Below are positions 45,594 to 56,084 of a stretch of DNA of 64,000 nucleotides, one piece after another; position 1 is the first letter of the stretch; each line of letters begins with the position of its first letter. The stretch comes from Maledivibacter halophilus. Its GTDB lineage: Bacteria; Bacillota; Clostridia; Peptostreptococcales; Caminicellaceae. The notes beneath the pieces were generated by a model. That model worked only from the letters and a program-made list of their open reading frames with translations, was not told where the DNA came from and did not search any database. The translations under genes were made by a program, and so were the position numbers. Where the stretch lies: positions 160,677 to 224,676 of the forward strand of contig NZ_FUZT01000010.1 of the NCBI RefSeq assembly GCF_900167445.1, given 5' to 3'.

Positions 45594-45727
45594 ATCGATT
45601 CTCCTTTCACCTTCTACTGATGGTAAACCCATGATAACCTTGTATTAATTTGATTTACTAATACAATATGCTATTTAAAAAATAAAGGAATTATCATGGG
45701 TTTATAAAATCTTCAAATTGAAATATT

Positions 45728-47032
45728 CTAGAATTTATAGGTTACAGCCCTAATAACAACTAATAAAACAGTCAGTGCCGTAATTAGCAGTCCATTTTTT
45801 ATCATGCTTTTTAAATCCTTTGATCTAGCTAATCCCATCTGCCCTACCATATCTCCGGTAGGATATGCAAAGAACGTAATTTGCGATCCAACTAATAATA
45901 CTAAGGCCCATAAATGCATAGGTATATCTAAATCATTAACAATTGGTAAAAATAAATCGTATAAAACCTTTTCCTGGGCAACAGCCGCTCCAGATACTCC
46001 AAATACACCAACAAGTGTACTGATTATCATAAAGCCAGCCTCTCCACCAGCATCAATTAATGGTTTTAGGTATCCCGCTAAAGCATCAAAGGCTCCTGAT
46101 TCAGTAACAAATCTTAAGAAGGGATCATATAAAACAAATAGGAAAAATAACCAGTACATTCTAGCACTACCTCTTAACAAGACTTTTAAGGTTTCAGTGG
46201 CACTAAGTCCAGCTGACCATCCAGTAACAAATGCAACAGCAGTCATAACAACAAGTGCATAAGCAGCTCCTGCCTTTGCAATAATTCCATAAACAATTAG
46301 TGCTATCATCGCTAAAGCAAATCCAGTAGTTGCCTTTTTAATCCGTGGTGTAAGGACGAATTCTGTTGTATCTACCATATCTTCTTTGGAATATGTTACT
46401 ACATTTTCATATCTTTTTTGTGTTCTTAATGCTATAATAAAAGTAGATATCCAGATAAGGATTGAAACAGGTAAACCTACATGGAGCATATATGTTCCAT
46501 AGCTAATTCCTGTTAGAGCCATGGTAGTAACTACGGGAGGCACAAAGGGTCCTAGGAACAATCCAGTAGCTCCTGCTCCATGTAATAATACGCCCAAGGT
46601 ATTTGGAGAAATCCCAAAGCTCGCAACTATGGGAATAATAATTGGGGCTAATATGGCATTTGAACCTGCCATAGATCCTAGTAATCCCACTAAAATAACA
46701 GATGCAGCCATAGTGGCTATCATGGCTTGCTTCCTTGTTTTAACTCCTGTTTTAGTTACTACTATGTTTACAATATTTTGAGCAACCTTGGTTTCACTTA
46801 AGACTTCACCAAGTCCTGCCCCCATTAAAATAATAAAACCAATTAGGCCTAAAAATGAGCCTAGGGCTTTTTGAAGTGCCACCCCAAAGGTAACGGGAGT
46901 CTGACCTGTCAATATTGCCCCTATAATAACACATAAAAATACCACCATAAGCATATCCTTCCCTCTAAAGGACAATATGATATACACCAGTAGAGGTAAA
47001 AATCCTATTATTGCAGGTAAATCAAATATCAT
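45728..47032 (-). CDS. Na+/H+ antiporter-like membrane carrier (ion transporter superfamily)
   Basis: 434 residues with about 11 to 12 membrane segments, strong AAGGAGG site. Motifs IILMGAGLGEVLSETKVAQNIV, GSMAGSNAILAPIIIPIVASFGI and PTGDMVGQMGLA suggest the NhaC/GntP-like superfamily, whose members include proton- or sodium-coupled organic-acid and peptide carriers as well as antiporters. As first structural gene after an RpiR regulator and before hydrolases, it probably imports the operon's substrate rather than regulating sodium. Confidence 0.78.
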   Translation of the reverse strand: MIFDLPAIIGFLPLLVYIILSFRGKDMLMVVFLCVIIGAILTGQTPVTFGVALQKALGSFLGLIGFIILMGAGLGEVLSETKVAQNIVNIVVTKTGVKTRKQAMIATMAASVILVGLLGSMAGSNAILAPIIIPIVASFGISPNTLGVLLHGAGATGLFLGPFVPPVVTTMALTGISYGTYMLHVGLPVSILIWISTFIIALRTQKRYENVVTYSKEDMVDTTEFVLTPRIKKATTGFALAMIALIVYGIIAKAGAAYALVVMTAVAFVTGWSAGLSATETLKVLLRGSARMYWLFFLFVLYDPFLRFVTESGAFDALAGYLKPLIDAGGEAGFMIISTLVGVFGVSGAAVAQEKVLYDLFLPIVNDLDIPMHLWALVLLVGSQITFFAYPTGDMVGQMGLARSKDLKSMIKNGLLITALTVLLVVIRAVTYKF

Positions 47033-47149
47033 TCACTACTACCTCCTTATTTATTTAATCAGTAAAAAGCTTCTTTCCTCCTTTCCTTACTGTATTTAGC
47101 TTTATTATATAGCTGTGTAATTAAGAAGTTTAATCTATAAAATACCAAT

Positions 47150-47995
47150 CTAACTATATATACCACTATCTATTGCTATTTTTTCTTGATTTTTTAGTTT
47201 TTCTAAGGTTTTTTCTTTGTCTATTTTACCAAGTTTTACTATTAGGGCATTAAGTATAGTCATTGCTGAAACAAAGGAAAAGGTGTTGGTGGCATTTTTG
47301 GCAAGTAGAGTTGTATTGGCCTTTATAGCAATAGGTGACGAATAGCTGTCGGTAATAGCAATAATTTTATTTCCATTATCCTTAAAAAATTTAGTAATAT
47401 CAGAAGTAAACTTTGTATATTGTGAGAAACTTATTGCAATGAGCACATCATTTTTTCTTACATATGCCAGCTTATTTGAAAAATCCTGATGTCCAGGATT
47501 AATAAACTCAATATTTTCCATAAAACCCTGAAGCATAAATCCAAGATAATAAGCCACAGTGTAAGTAGATCTACATCCTAATATATAAACTTTCCTACTC
47601 TTTGTAATAAACTCAATGGCTTTATTAAAATTTTCATATAGTTCATCTGAATAAGTGGCTTGCAATATTTTAATATTAGAATCAATTGTTTCCTGTAGAA
47701 TATTCTTATCATCACTGCTTTCAATAAAGTGTTTAACCTCTCTCATTGGTACAATTTCTTTTTCAACAATCCCCTGTATCTCTTTTTGAAGGTCAGGATA
47801 TCCTTTAAATCCCATATGCTGAGAAAATCTTGTAATACTAGCAGTACTTACTCCTATTTTTTCCTTCAGTTCCTTTATTGATAGGAAGGGAATAATTGAA
47901 TAATTATCCTTGACAAAATCTGCTATTAATTTAAATGTCTTGGATAAGTTGCTGTATTGTTTATCTATTTGGCTAAAAATACTTTTTGATCCCAT
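47150..47995 (-). CDS. RpiR family transcriptional regulator
   Basis: 281 residues. HTH_6 domain with LKEKIGVSTASITRFSQHMGFKGYPDLQKEI and a SIS domain (VYILGCRSTYTVAYYLGFML, VLIAISFSQYTKFT). The SIS ligand is normally a phosphosugar such as MurNAc-6-P, which would suit a cell-wall recycling theme. It lies 117 bp upstream of the carrier gene in the same direction and is presumably the operon regulator. Confidence 0.93.
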   Translation of the reverse strand: MGSKSIFSQIDKQYSNLSKTFKLIADFVKDNYSIIPFLSIKELKEKIGVSTASITRFSQHMGFKGYPDLQKEIQGIVEKEIVPMREVKHFIESSDDKNILQETIDSNIKILQATYSDELYENFNKAIEFITKSRKVYILGCRSTYTVAYYLGFMLQGFMENIEFINPGHQDFSNKLAYVRKNDVLIAISFSQYTKFTSDITKFFKDNGNKIIAITDSYSSPIAIKANTTLLAKNATNTFSFVSAMTILNALIVKLGKIDKEKTLEKLKNQEKIAIDSGIYS

Positions 47996-48193
47996 AATTC
48001 ACCCCTAAGTGTAATTTTTTTTACAGTTCATTCTATATATTTAATATATTTTTCTTTAATTTAAATTTTCTGAATTTTTCTGTCATAAATATTATATCAT
48101 CCTCGATTCATGTTGTAAATATATTTTGTAATATTTTTTTCATTTTTTGATTAAAATAAAAATATTATTACATAATTTTGTAAAAACACCTCC

Positions 48194-50281
48194 TTAGTTT
48201 AATATTTTCACAAATTCCTCAGCAGGTAAAGGCTTATTAAAAAAATATCCCTGTCCCAAATCACAATTTATTGTTTTTAAATAGTTATATTGTTCTTCAG
48301 TTTCTATTCCTTCTGCAACAACCTGCAATCCTATGTTATGGGCTAATCTAATTAAACATTTAGTAATGGCCTGATCTTTACATTCTATTGTTACATTGTC
48401 AATAAATGATTTATCCAATTTTAAAAAGTCAATAGGCAACTTTTTCAAGTAATTTAATGAAGAATATCCTGTTCCAAAATCATCTAATGCAATTCTTATA
48501 CCCATCTTTTTTAGTTCATTAAGTACATCAATGGTATAATCCAGATCTTCCAGTATAGTATTTTCAGTAATTTCAATAACTAAGTATTTCTTCTCTAATC
48601 CTATTTCTTCTAAAATCCCTTTTATATTTTTAACAAGTTTCTTTTGTCTAAATTCTATAGCAGACATATTTACTGATATCTTATTGGGATTATATCCTTT
48701 ATCTATCCAATTTTTATATTGAGTACAGGCAGTTTCCAGGGTCCATTTTCCAATGTCTTTAATAATTCCTGTTTTTTCAGCTGTGGGAATGAAATTATTT
48801 GGTGGTATTCTGCCTTTTTGGGGATGATTCCATCTAATTAATGCCTCTGAACCAATTATTTTATCCTCTTTCAAATCAATTATTGGTTGGTAATAAAGAA
48901 TGAATTCATTATTCTCTACCCCATGCTTTAAACTTTTTTTCATATCAATAAATTCTATTTTCTGCATATACATTTCTTCTTTGAAAATTTTATAACCTTT
49001 TTTTCCTGCTTCTTTTGCAGAATACATTGCAGTATCAGCATTTCTTAGTATTGTTTGAAAGTCCTGTCCATGGTCGGGATAAATAGCTATTCCAATACTT
49101 GTTGAAATATAAAACTCCTGATCATTGAGTATCCATGGTTTTTCCAAAGAATTTATAATCCTATTTGACAATTTATACAGTTGATTTAAATCTTTAATAT
49201 CTGTTACAATCAAGGCAAACTCATCGCCACCAAGACGAGCCAATGTATAATCTTCTTTTTTATATTTTATAAGTTCATTTGTAATTTTTTTCAATAACAT
49301 ATCTCCATATGTATGTCCAAGTGTATCATTTACATTCTTAAAATCATCTAAATCGAAGTATAATAATGCACATTTTTTATTAGTTCTTTTAGCCCAATAT
49401 ATTTTTGAAGTTAATTCTTTTTCAAACATAGCTCGATTAGGCAATCCTGTTATTAAATCATAGTAGGCTAGACTTAAGACCCTCTCTTCATTTCTTTTTT
49501 GCTCAGTAATATCCGTATATGAACCTGCTATTCTGATTGGTTTATTATTTTCATCCCATATAGCTTGTCCTTTGCTCAGTATCCATTTATATTTACCGCT
49601 TTCTGTCCTCAATCTGTAAATACTTATATAATTATTTATATTTCTGCTTAAATAGTCGCTAAAAACCTTTACTGCATCATTTCTATCATCGGGATGCAAA
49701 AGACTTTTCCACGTGCTAATAGTATATTCCCTTTCAATATCTTCATATCCTAATATCTTTTTTCCCCTGGGCGAAAGATACATTTTATTATTTTTCACAT
49801 CCCAATCCCAAATGCCATCATTTGCTCCCTCAACAGCTAATTGGTATCTTATTTCGCTCTTTTCTAAAGCTTCTTCGTTTAGCTTAATTTCTTCAAATCT
49901 ATTTTCTAAATCCTCTTCTGCAGTAATTAATTCTTCATAGGCTAAATTAAGCTCTTCATAGCTCCTATATAATTTATTTGAAACTAATTCAATCTTTGCT
50001 AGAGAATTTTTAACAACAAAAAATAAAAGAACTCCTGTTATTAAAATATATATAAAGCCTTTATAGGTTTGTATTATTTGAACTTGTTTTATATCATTAA
50101 CTAAGGCTTGTAAAATTTTATCAGACAATAATATCCACAAACACCCTATTAATGTATATAATATACAAATTTTAAGAGCTGTTTTAATTGAATTTACAGA
50201 AATGTATTTAAATCCTAATAAATTGAATATATCTGATTCATTATCTTTATTTACTTTTAGTTTCTTTCTTAAATTAAACAT
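48194..50281 (-). CDS. PAS-GGDEF-EAL cyclic di-GMP turnover protein
   Basis: 695 residues. Two membrane segments near 35-85, a coiled coil (about 90-140), a PAS/PAC domain (about 145-265), a GGDEF domain with the intact core LARLGGDEFALIV, and an EAL domain with SEALIRWNHPQKG, EITENTILED, ALDDFGTGYSSL and KLDKSFI. Both catalytic cores look complete, so it could make and degrade c-di-GMP, with the PAS or membrane part choosing. It stands alone. Confidence 0.95.
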   Translation of the reverse strand: MFNLRKKLKVNKDNESDIFNLLGFKYISVNSIKTALKICILYTLIGCLWILLSDKILQALVNDIKQVQIIQTYKGFIYILITGVLLFFVVKNSLAKIELVSNKLYRSYEELNLAYEELITAEEDLENRFEEIKLNEEALEKSEIRYQLAVEGANDGIWDWDVKNNKMYLSPRGKKILGYEDIEREYTISTWKSLLHPDDRNDAVKVFSDYLSRNINNYISIYRLRTESGKYKWILSKGQAIWDENNKPIRIAGSYTDITEQKRNEERVLSLAYYDLITGLPNRAMFEKELTSKIYWAKRTNKKCALLYFDLDDFKNVNDTLGHTYGDMLLKKITNELIKYKKEDYTLARLGGDEFALIVTDIKDLNQLYKLSNRIINSLEKPWILNDQEFYISTSIGIAIYPDHGQDFQTILRNADTAMYSAKEAGKKGYKIFKEEMYMQKIEFIDMKKSLKHGVENNEFILYYQPIIDLKEDKIIGSEALIRWNHPQKGRIPPNNFIPTAEKTGIIKDIGKWTLETACTQYKNWIDKGYNPNKISVNMSAIEFRQKKLVKNIKGILEEIGLEKKYLVIEITENTILEDLDYTIDVLNELKKMGIRIALDDFGTGYSSLNYLKKLPIDFLKLDKSFIDNVTIECKDQAITKCLIRLAHNIGLQVVAEGIETEEQYNYLKTINCDLGQGYFFNKPLPAEEFVKILN

Positions 50282-50725
50282 AATAGATACCCCCTAGAAG
50301 AATGTGACCAAATAAAATGATTGTAGGTTTGTAGAAACTTGTCTCTATTTGTAAACATTATATTCTATCCCATTAGAATTTATCAAGAAAATATATCCAA
50401 TAAACTATTTTATAAATAAAGAAAACTTGAAATTTTATCCATATTTTTCTTTAATTTGAAATTTATGTTTTGTTATTTTTTATTTAATACCCTACATAGA
50501 AGGTCTAAAACATTACTGAAAGAATATAAAAAATCCCAGGTTTTAATTACTACCCGGGATTTTTTAATCAAAAAATATATATTATTTGGTTGTGAAAAAA
50601 ATCAGATTATAATGTTTTTAAAGAGAGATTTTTACAGTTTTTATAAAGGAGAATCAAAACCTTTGGCAAAATGTAACTTCTGATTATTTTTCATCAACCT
50701 ACTGAAACACGTAATATTGTTCTAG
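50282..50725. other. gene-free stretch before the GGDEF-EAL gene
   Basis: 444 bp. It holds the promoter area of the GGDEF-EAL gene and the terminator of the transhydrogenase operon (50529-50565). The small plus-strand open frame spanning that terminator is not a gene. Confidence 0.6.
50529..50565. terminator. bidirectional terminator after the transhydrogenase operon
   Basis: A stem AAAAATCCC-GG with CC-GGGATTTTT, arms 50529-50540 and 50553-50565 with one mismatch. It lies about 160 bp beyond the last gene of the operon on the minus strand. Confidence 0.8.
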
Positions 50726-53700
50726 TTAAATCAATTCTTCTTTTTTAAGTTTTTCTATAAAATCATTATTCAAATGACTTGTATTGATTTTTTTATCAAA
50801 CAGCTTACCATCCTCAACAATTTGAAGTCTAGCTTTTTTGTCTGGGAAATTAAATCCATCTTCATCTCCATAAAGTATAGGACTTCTTTGAGATGGCCAG
50901 AAAATATATTGTTCCATTTCCTTGTTAACCTTAAAGTACTCTGGTATATTTACTGATATTTCCTTCAGTATATCCTCTGGACTATTATATTCCATATCAC
51001 TACTTAATACTTCTGCAAGCTTTAATACTGTTTCCCAGTTTTCTGTCTTTGTAAGAGGAGGTATAGCTTGATTTATTCTTTGAATTCTTCTTTCACTGTT
51101 TGTATAGGTTCCTCTAGATTCTGCAAATCCGACTGCTGGTAAAACAACATCTGCTTTTTTAGCGGTTTCACTTAAATTAATATCTGCAACCATCAAGAAC
51201 TCTAGATTTGTTAAATCTACATTGGATATATCCTCTCCAAATACAAGTAATCCCTTAATATTCTTTTCTTTTATACCTGCTATAACTTCCTGTGAATCCT
51301 TTGAGATACCCATATCCACAAGGCCTTGACTGTTATTATTAGCTTTGAGCTGTATAATACCATTACGAGCTTTTCCTATATGTCCAGATATAACTGCCAT
51401 ATTTGCAATCATCTTTGCTCCATCGGCTGTAATACCATTTTGATCAAATACAAGCATAGCTTTTTTAGAACTTCCATAGATATTAGCTATCTCCTTAGCT
51501 TCTTCACTTACCTTAACTCCTTCAAGGCTTGCTTTTAATTCTTCAAAACCTACTGCTCTCTTATCAGATGGCATAAATCCATTATCAATTAGGGCCTTTG
51601 TTATTTCCTTTAAGAATGATACATTATTTTCAGGAACTACTTTTTTATATGCCCACTCATCTATTCTTGTCTCCCTTGGATTAATGGTAATAAGCTTGGC
51701 TCCATTTTCTACAGCTTTTTTAATCTTAAGTCCAACAACAGTATGATCATTCATTATATCAGACCCAATAAGAATTATTGTTTCTGTAGAAAGGATTTCT
51801 CCAAAGGTATTTGTTGAAGCATCGTATCCAAGTACATCCTTTATTCCATTTTGTAAACTGTTAAAGGAAACTACATTATCAGTATTTAATACTTCCTTTG
51901 CAAACTTGGATATCAAATAAATTTCTTCATTTGTATATTTATCTGAAACAGCCACAGCCAAGGAATCATTGCCATAAATAGATTGTAAGCTTTTAGCTTT
52001 CTTTCCAGCATGAAGGGCTGCTTCTTCCCATGAAACTCCCTCAAGTTTATCTCCTTTGCGAACTAAAGGCTTTATAATTCTTGTGTTTTCTGAAGCAATA
52101 TCAAATCCAAATCTACCCCTTACGCATAGTAATCCATCATCAACCTTGCTTTCTCTATTTGGAAGGGCTCTCACAAGCATATCGCCCTTTGTATTTAAAT
52201 TAATATTACATCCAACACTACAGTGGGAACAAATTGTAGGAGTTTCCTTTGCCTTAACAGGAACAGATTTATCTATAGATAATTTTTCTCCAAGAGCTCC
52301 CGTTGGACACACGCTAATACATTGTCCACATGATATACAATCTGTATTTCTCAAAGGCTTATCCAAGGCCGGTTTAACGATTGTATCAAACCCTCTATCT
52401 ACTAAGCCAAGGGCTGAAATACCCATTACTTCATCACATACCCTTACGCATAAACCACAGAGAATACATTTATCTGCATTTCTTTGAATAAATGGATGAT
52501 CATCATCTGTTTGACGTTTATGAACTTCACCACTGATTCTTTCAGGTTTTACATCATATTCATTTGAATACTCAATTAATTTACATTCAAAGAAATCATG
52601 ACATCCACATTCAAGACATCGCATAGCTTCTTGCTTAGCATCTTCTTCACTATATCCGAATACTACTTCTTCAAAATTAGTTTTTCTTGCCTCAGGAGAA
52701 AGATGTGGCATTTTAGGTCTACTTTTCTTTTCTACATAATCAAAATCTTCTTCTGTTAAATCATGTCTTTCTACATAATAAGGTTTTTTATAGGGAATAT
52801 CTTCTCCCTCAAGATACCTACAAATAACTCCAGCCGCTCTTTTAGATTCTCCTATAGCTTCTATAGCAATACTTGCTCCCTTATTAGTTGCATCTCCACC
52901 AGCAAAAACTCCATCTAAATTTGTTTTAAAACTATTTTCATCGGCAGAAATTGTTCCTCTTTTTGTAAGCTCTAATTCTTCAAATCCTGCTGGATTAACT
53001 TTTTGTCCTATCGCAGAAATAATAGAGTCCACTTCCATTATTTCTTCTTCTCCTTCAATAGGTACAGGTCTTCTTCTTCCGCTTTCATCAGGTTCTCCCT
53101 GCTTCATTTTTTGCAGTCTAATTTTACTAGCTTTTCCATTCTCATCTATTACCTCTATAGGGCTAACTAAAAACTTAAATATTACCCCTTCTTCTTTTGC
53201 TTCAATTATTTCTACCTCATCGGCAGGCATTTCTGCCTCTGTTCTACGATATAATAGATAAACTTCTTTAGCTCCAAGTCTTACAGCAGTTCTACATGCA
53301 TCCATAGCTGTATTTCCTCCACCAACTACGGCTACTTTATCCCCGATTTTAATAGACTGTCCTAAGGAAACCTTATTTAAGAAGTCAATTCCGCCTATAA
53401 CCCCTTCTAAATCTTCACCTGGACATCTTAGCTTTCCACTTACCCAAGCTCCTATACTTACATAAACTGCATCAAAGGTTTTTCTTATATGATTAAAGTC
53501 TATGTCCTTGCCAACTCTTATATTATTAACCATTTCTACGCCCATTTTTTCAATTATACCTATTTCCTTATCAAGAACTTCCTTTGGAAGACGGTATTGT
53601 GGGATACCATATCTAAGCATTCCTCCCATTTTAGGCATAGCTTCAAATATTACTACTTCATGGCCTTCCTTGGCAAGATAATATGCTGAAGTAAGTCCTC

Positions 53701-54310
53701 CAGGACCGCCACCTATAACTGCCACTCTTTTTCCAGTATCCGGCTTAATTTCCGGAATAAAAGCATCTTCATTTTTTAAATCTATATCTGCTACAAAGCT
53801 TTTAAGCCATGCTATAGATATAGGCTCATCGGCAAGTTGTCTTCTACATGCATCTTCACATGGATGGGGACATACTCTTCCTATACTTGCAGGTAGAGGT
53901 AATTCTTCTTTTATAAGCTCAAGAGCCTGATCATATTCTCCATTTGCAATAAGTCCTACATATCCCTGACAATCTGTATTGGCTGGACATGCTAGTACAC
54001 ATGGTGGTCGACAATCTCCAACATGGTCTGAAAGTAAAAGTTCCAGGGCAGTTTTTCTTGACTCTCTTATCCTTTGAGAATTTGTTTTAATAACCATTCC
54101 ATCTCTTATTTCCGTAGCACATGCCCTTAGAAGCTTTGGTACTCCTTCTACTTCTACAACACAAAGTCCACATGACCCATAAATTTCTATTCTTTCATCA
54201 TAGCAAAGAGTAGGTATTTCTATATTATTTTCCCTTGCCACTTGAAGTATAGTCTGACCTTTATATCCTGTAACTTCTTTTCCATTTATATTCAATCTTA
54301 TTTCTGGCAT
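50726..54310 (-). CDS. large NuoG/GltD fusion subunit of a bifurcating-type transhydrogenase (StnC-like)
   Basis: 1194 residues. Order: a [2Fe-2S] domain (1-75, CYDERIEIYGSCGLC), a His-Cys3 cluster region (GDCRPPCVLACPANTDC), and a GltD/NfnB-like flavoprotein (about 190-560) with AVIGGGPGGLTSAYYLA and VVGGGNTAMDACRTA for FAD and NADPH. Two [4Fe-4S] repeats follow (CILCGLCVRVCDEV, CISCGQCISVCPTGA), then a molybdopterin-oxidoreductase-like domain (CSHCSVGCNINLN). No Sec or Cys active-site motif of formate dehydrogenase is evident. With the NuoF and NuoE genes next to it, this matches the Sporomusa-type Nfn, coupling NADH, NADPH and ferredoxin. Confidence 0.85.
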   Translation of the reverse strand: MPEIRLNINGKEVTGYKGQTILQVARENNIEIPTLCYDERIEIYGSCGLCVVEVEGVPKLLRACATEIRDGMVIKTNSQRIRESRKTALELLLSDHVGDCRPPCVLACPANTDCQGYVGLIANGEYDQALELIKEELPLPASIGRVCPHPCEDACRRQLADEPISIAWLKSFVADIDLKNEDAFIPEIKPDTGKRVAVIGGGPGGLTSAYYLAKEGHEVVIFEAMPKMGGMLRYGIPQYRLPKEVLDKEIGIIEKMGVEMVNNIRVGKDIDFNHIRKTFDAVYVSIGAWVSGKLRCPGEDLEGVIGGIDFLNKVSLGQSIKIGDKVAVVGGGNTAMDACRTAVRLGAKEVYLLYRRTEAEMPADEVEIIEAKEEGVIFKFLVSPIEVIDENGKASKIRLQKMKQGEPDESGRRRPVPIEGEEEIMEVDSIISAIGQKVNPAGFEELELTKRGTISADENSFKTNLDGVFAGGDATNKGASIAIEAIGESKRAAGVICRYLEGEDIPYKKPYYVERHDLTEEDFDYVEKKSRPKMPHLSPEARKTNFEEVVFGYSEEDAKQEAMRCLECGCHDFFECKLIEYSNEYDVKPERISGEVHKRQTDDDHPFIQRNADKCILCGLCVRVCDEVMGISALGLVDRGFDTIVKPALDKPLRNTDCISCGQCISVCPTGALGEKLSIDKSVPVKAKETPTICSHCSVGCNINLNTKGDMLVRALPNRESKVDDGLLCVRGRFGFDIASENTRIIKPLVRKGDKLEGVSWEEAALHAGKKAKSLQSIYGNDSLAVAVSDKYTNEEIYLISKFAKEVLNTDNVVSFNSLQNGIKDVLGYDASTNTFGEILSTETIILIGSDIMNDHTVVGLKIKKAVENGAKLITINPRETRIDEWAYKKVVPENNVSFLKEITKALIDNGFMPSDKRAVGFEELKASLEGVKVSEEAKEIANIYGSSKKAMLVFDQNGITADGAKMIANMAVISGHIGKARNGIIQLKANNNSQGLVDMGISKDSQEVIAGIKEKNIKGLLVFGEDISNVDLTNLEFLMVADINLSETAKKADVVLPAVGFAESRGTYTNSERRIQRINQAIPPLTKTENWETVLKLAEVLSSDMEYNSPEDILKEISVNIPEYFKVNKEMEQYIFWPSQRSPILYGDEDGFNFPDKKARLQIVEDGKLFDKKINTSHLNNDFIEKLKKEELI

Positions 54311-54326
54311 ATTTTTTCACCCCTAT

Positions 54327-56081
54327 CTAGTTAACTTCTATTGCTTCAAATTTACATGCTTTTTTACATGCACCACATTTAATGCATTTTTCAGTATCTA
54401 TAACATGAGGCTCCTTCACATTACCAGTTATTGCTCCCACTGGACATTTTCTAGAGCAAAGAGTACATCCCACACATTTATCCTTGTTAATACTGTATGT
54501 TAATAGATTTTGACATTGTTTAGCTGGACATTTTTTATCATATATATGCTTTTCATATTCTTCTCTAAAATAACGAATTGTACTAAGAACCGGATTTGGA
54601 GCTGTTTGTCCAAGTCCGCAAAGAGATCCTTCTTTTATTTTAGTACCTAATTCTTCAAGAAGTTCTATATCTCCGTCTTTTCCTTCCCCTTCACAAATTC
54701 TTGTAAGGATTTCAAGCATTCTCTTTGTACCAAGTCTACAATATATACATTTACCGCAGGATTCTTTACGAGTAAAATCAAGGAAGAAACGAGCCATATC
54801 TACCATACAAGTTGTTTCATCCATTACAACCATACCACCGGAACCCATTATAGCACCAGTTTTACTTATTGAATCATAGTCAACAGGAGTATCTAAAAGC
54901 TCTGAAGGAATACATCCTCCCGATGGACCACCCATTTGAACTGCCTTAAATTCTTTATCGTCTTTAATACCTCCGCCAATATCAAAGATGATTTCTTTAA
55001 TTGGCATTCCCATAGGAACCTCAACTAAACCGCCTTTTTTAATTTTACCTGTAAGGGCAAAAACCTTAGTTCCTTTACTCTTTTCTGTTCCCATTGCAGC
55101 AAAGGCATCTCCTCCATTTGCAAGTATCCATGGTACATTGGCAAAGGTCTCAACATTATTTATATTGGTAGGTTTTCCCCAATATCCTTTTTGTGCTGGA
55201 AATGGAGGCTTAAGTCTTGGCATACCTCTTTCTCCTTCTAAAGATGCAATAAGGGCTGTTTCTTCACCACATACAAAGGCTCCTGCACCAGCTTTTATTC
55301 TCATATCAAAATTGAAGTTTTCATCGCCAAATATTCCTTTTCCTAAAAAGCCTCTTTCTCTTGCCTGCTCAATTGCAATTTTAAGTCGAACAATAGCTAA
55401 AGGGTATTCTGCTCTAACGTAAACAACTCCTTCTTTAGCTCCCATTGCATATCCACCAATAATCATACCTTCAATTAAACTGTGGGGATCTCCTTCTAAG
55501 ATACTTCTATCCATAAATGCCCCTGGATCTCCCTCATCTGCATTACAGACAATATACTTTTCATCTCCCGGAGATTGTCTTGCTGCATTCCATTTAAACC
55601 ATGTAGGGAAGCCTGCTCCTCCTCTACCTCTTAAGCCTGCTGTCTTAATTTCTTCTATTACTCCATTTGGTCCCAATTCTTTAATTGCTCTTTTAGCAGC
55701 TTCATATCCGCCTTTTTCTATATATTCTTCAATATGCTCAGGATTAATAATTCCACAATTTCTAAGGGTTATTCTCTTTTGCTTGCCTATTGCTTTTTCA
55801 TCTATTTCCTTTATTGTATATTCACTGGCCTTTTCTTTTCCTACAACATGCTTTGTAATTATTTCATCTATCATTTCCGGCTTTACCTGTACATATGTTG
55901 TCTTCTCTCCATTATCGTCTATAATATCCACTATAGGTTCTAAATGGCACATCCCTATACATCCAGTTAAAGTAAGCTCTACATGAAGATCTTTACTTTT
56001 TATCTGCTTTTCAAATTCTGAATGCACTTTATTTGCTCCTGCTGCTATTCCACAGCTTCCTTGTCCAATAACTATCTTCAT
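54327..56081 (-). CDS. NuoF-like NADH/FMN subunit with ferredoxin domain (StnB-like)
   Basis: 584 residues. An N-terminal thioredoxin-like [2Fe-2S] domain (1-110) precedes the NuoF core: the NADH and FMN sites GRGGAGFPTWFKW and GAGAFVCGEETALIASLEG, and the [4Fe-4S] site ESCGKCIYCRLGT. The C-terminus has two [4Fe-4S] motifs, CVGCTLCSRKCP and CIKCGACKKACK. This build is shared with HydB of bifurcating hydrogenases, but no HydA H-cluster protein is in the window. It lies 3 bp after the NuoE gene and 16 bp before the large subunit. Confidence 0.93.
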   Translation of the reverse strand: MKIVIGQGSCGIAAGANKVHSEFEKQIKSKDLHVELTLTGCIGMCHLEPIVDIIDDNGEKTTYVQVKPEMIDEIITKHVVGKEKASEYTIKEIDEKAIGKQKRITLRNCGIINPEHIEEYIEKGGYEAAKRAIKELGPNGVIEEIKTAGLRGRGGAGFPTWFKWNAARQSPGDEKYIVCNADEGDPGAFMDRSILEGDPHSLIEGMIIGGYAMGAKEGVVYVRAEYPLAIVRLKIAIEQARERGFLGKGIFGDENFNFDMRIKAGAGAFVCGEETALIASLEGERGMPRLKPPFPAQKGYWGKPTNINNVETFANVPWILANGGDAFAAMGTEKSKGTKVFALTGKIKKGGLVEVPMGMPIKEIIFDIGGGIKDDKEFKAVQMGGPSGGCIPSELLDTPVDYDSISKTGAIMGSGGMVVMDETTCMVDMARFFLDFTRKESCGKCIYCRLGTKRMLEILTRICEGEGKDGDIELLEELGTKIKEGSLCGLGQTAPNPVLSTIRYFREEYEKHIYDKKCPAKQCQNLLTYSINKDKCVGCTLCSRKCPVGAITGNVKEPHVIDTEKCIKCGACKKACKFEAIEVN

Positions 56082-56084
56082 GCT

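Noticed and set aside
50456..50683. 75-codon plus-strand frame in the gap before the GGDEF-EAL gene
   Set aside because: It runs straight through a strong terminator hairpin and lacks a ribosome site and any recognisable motif.
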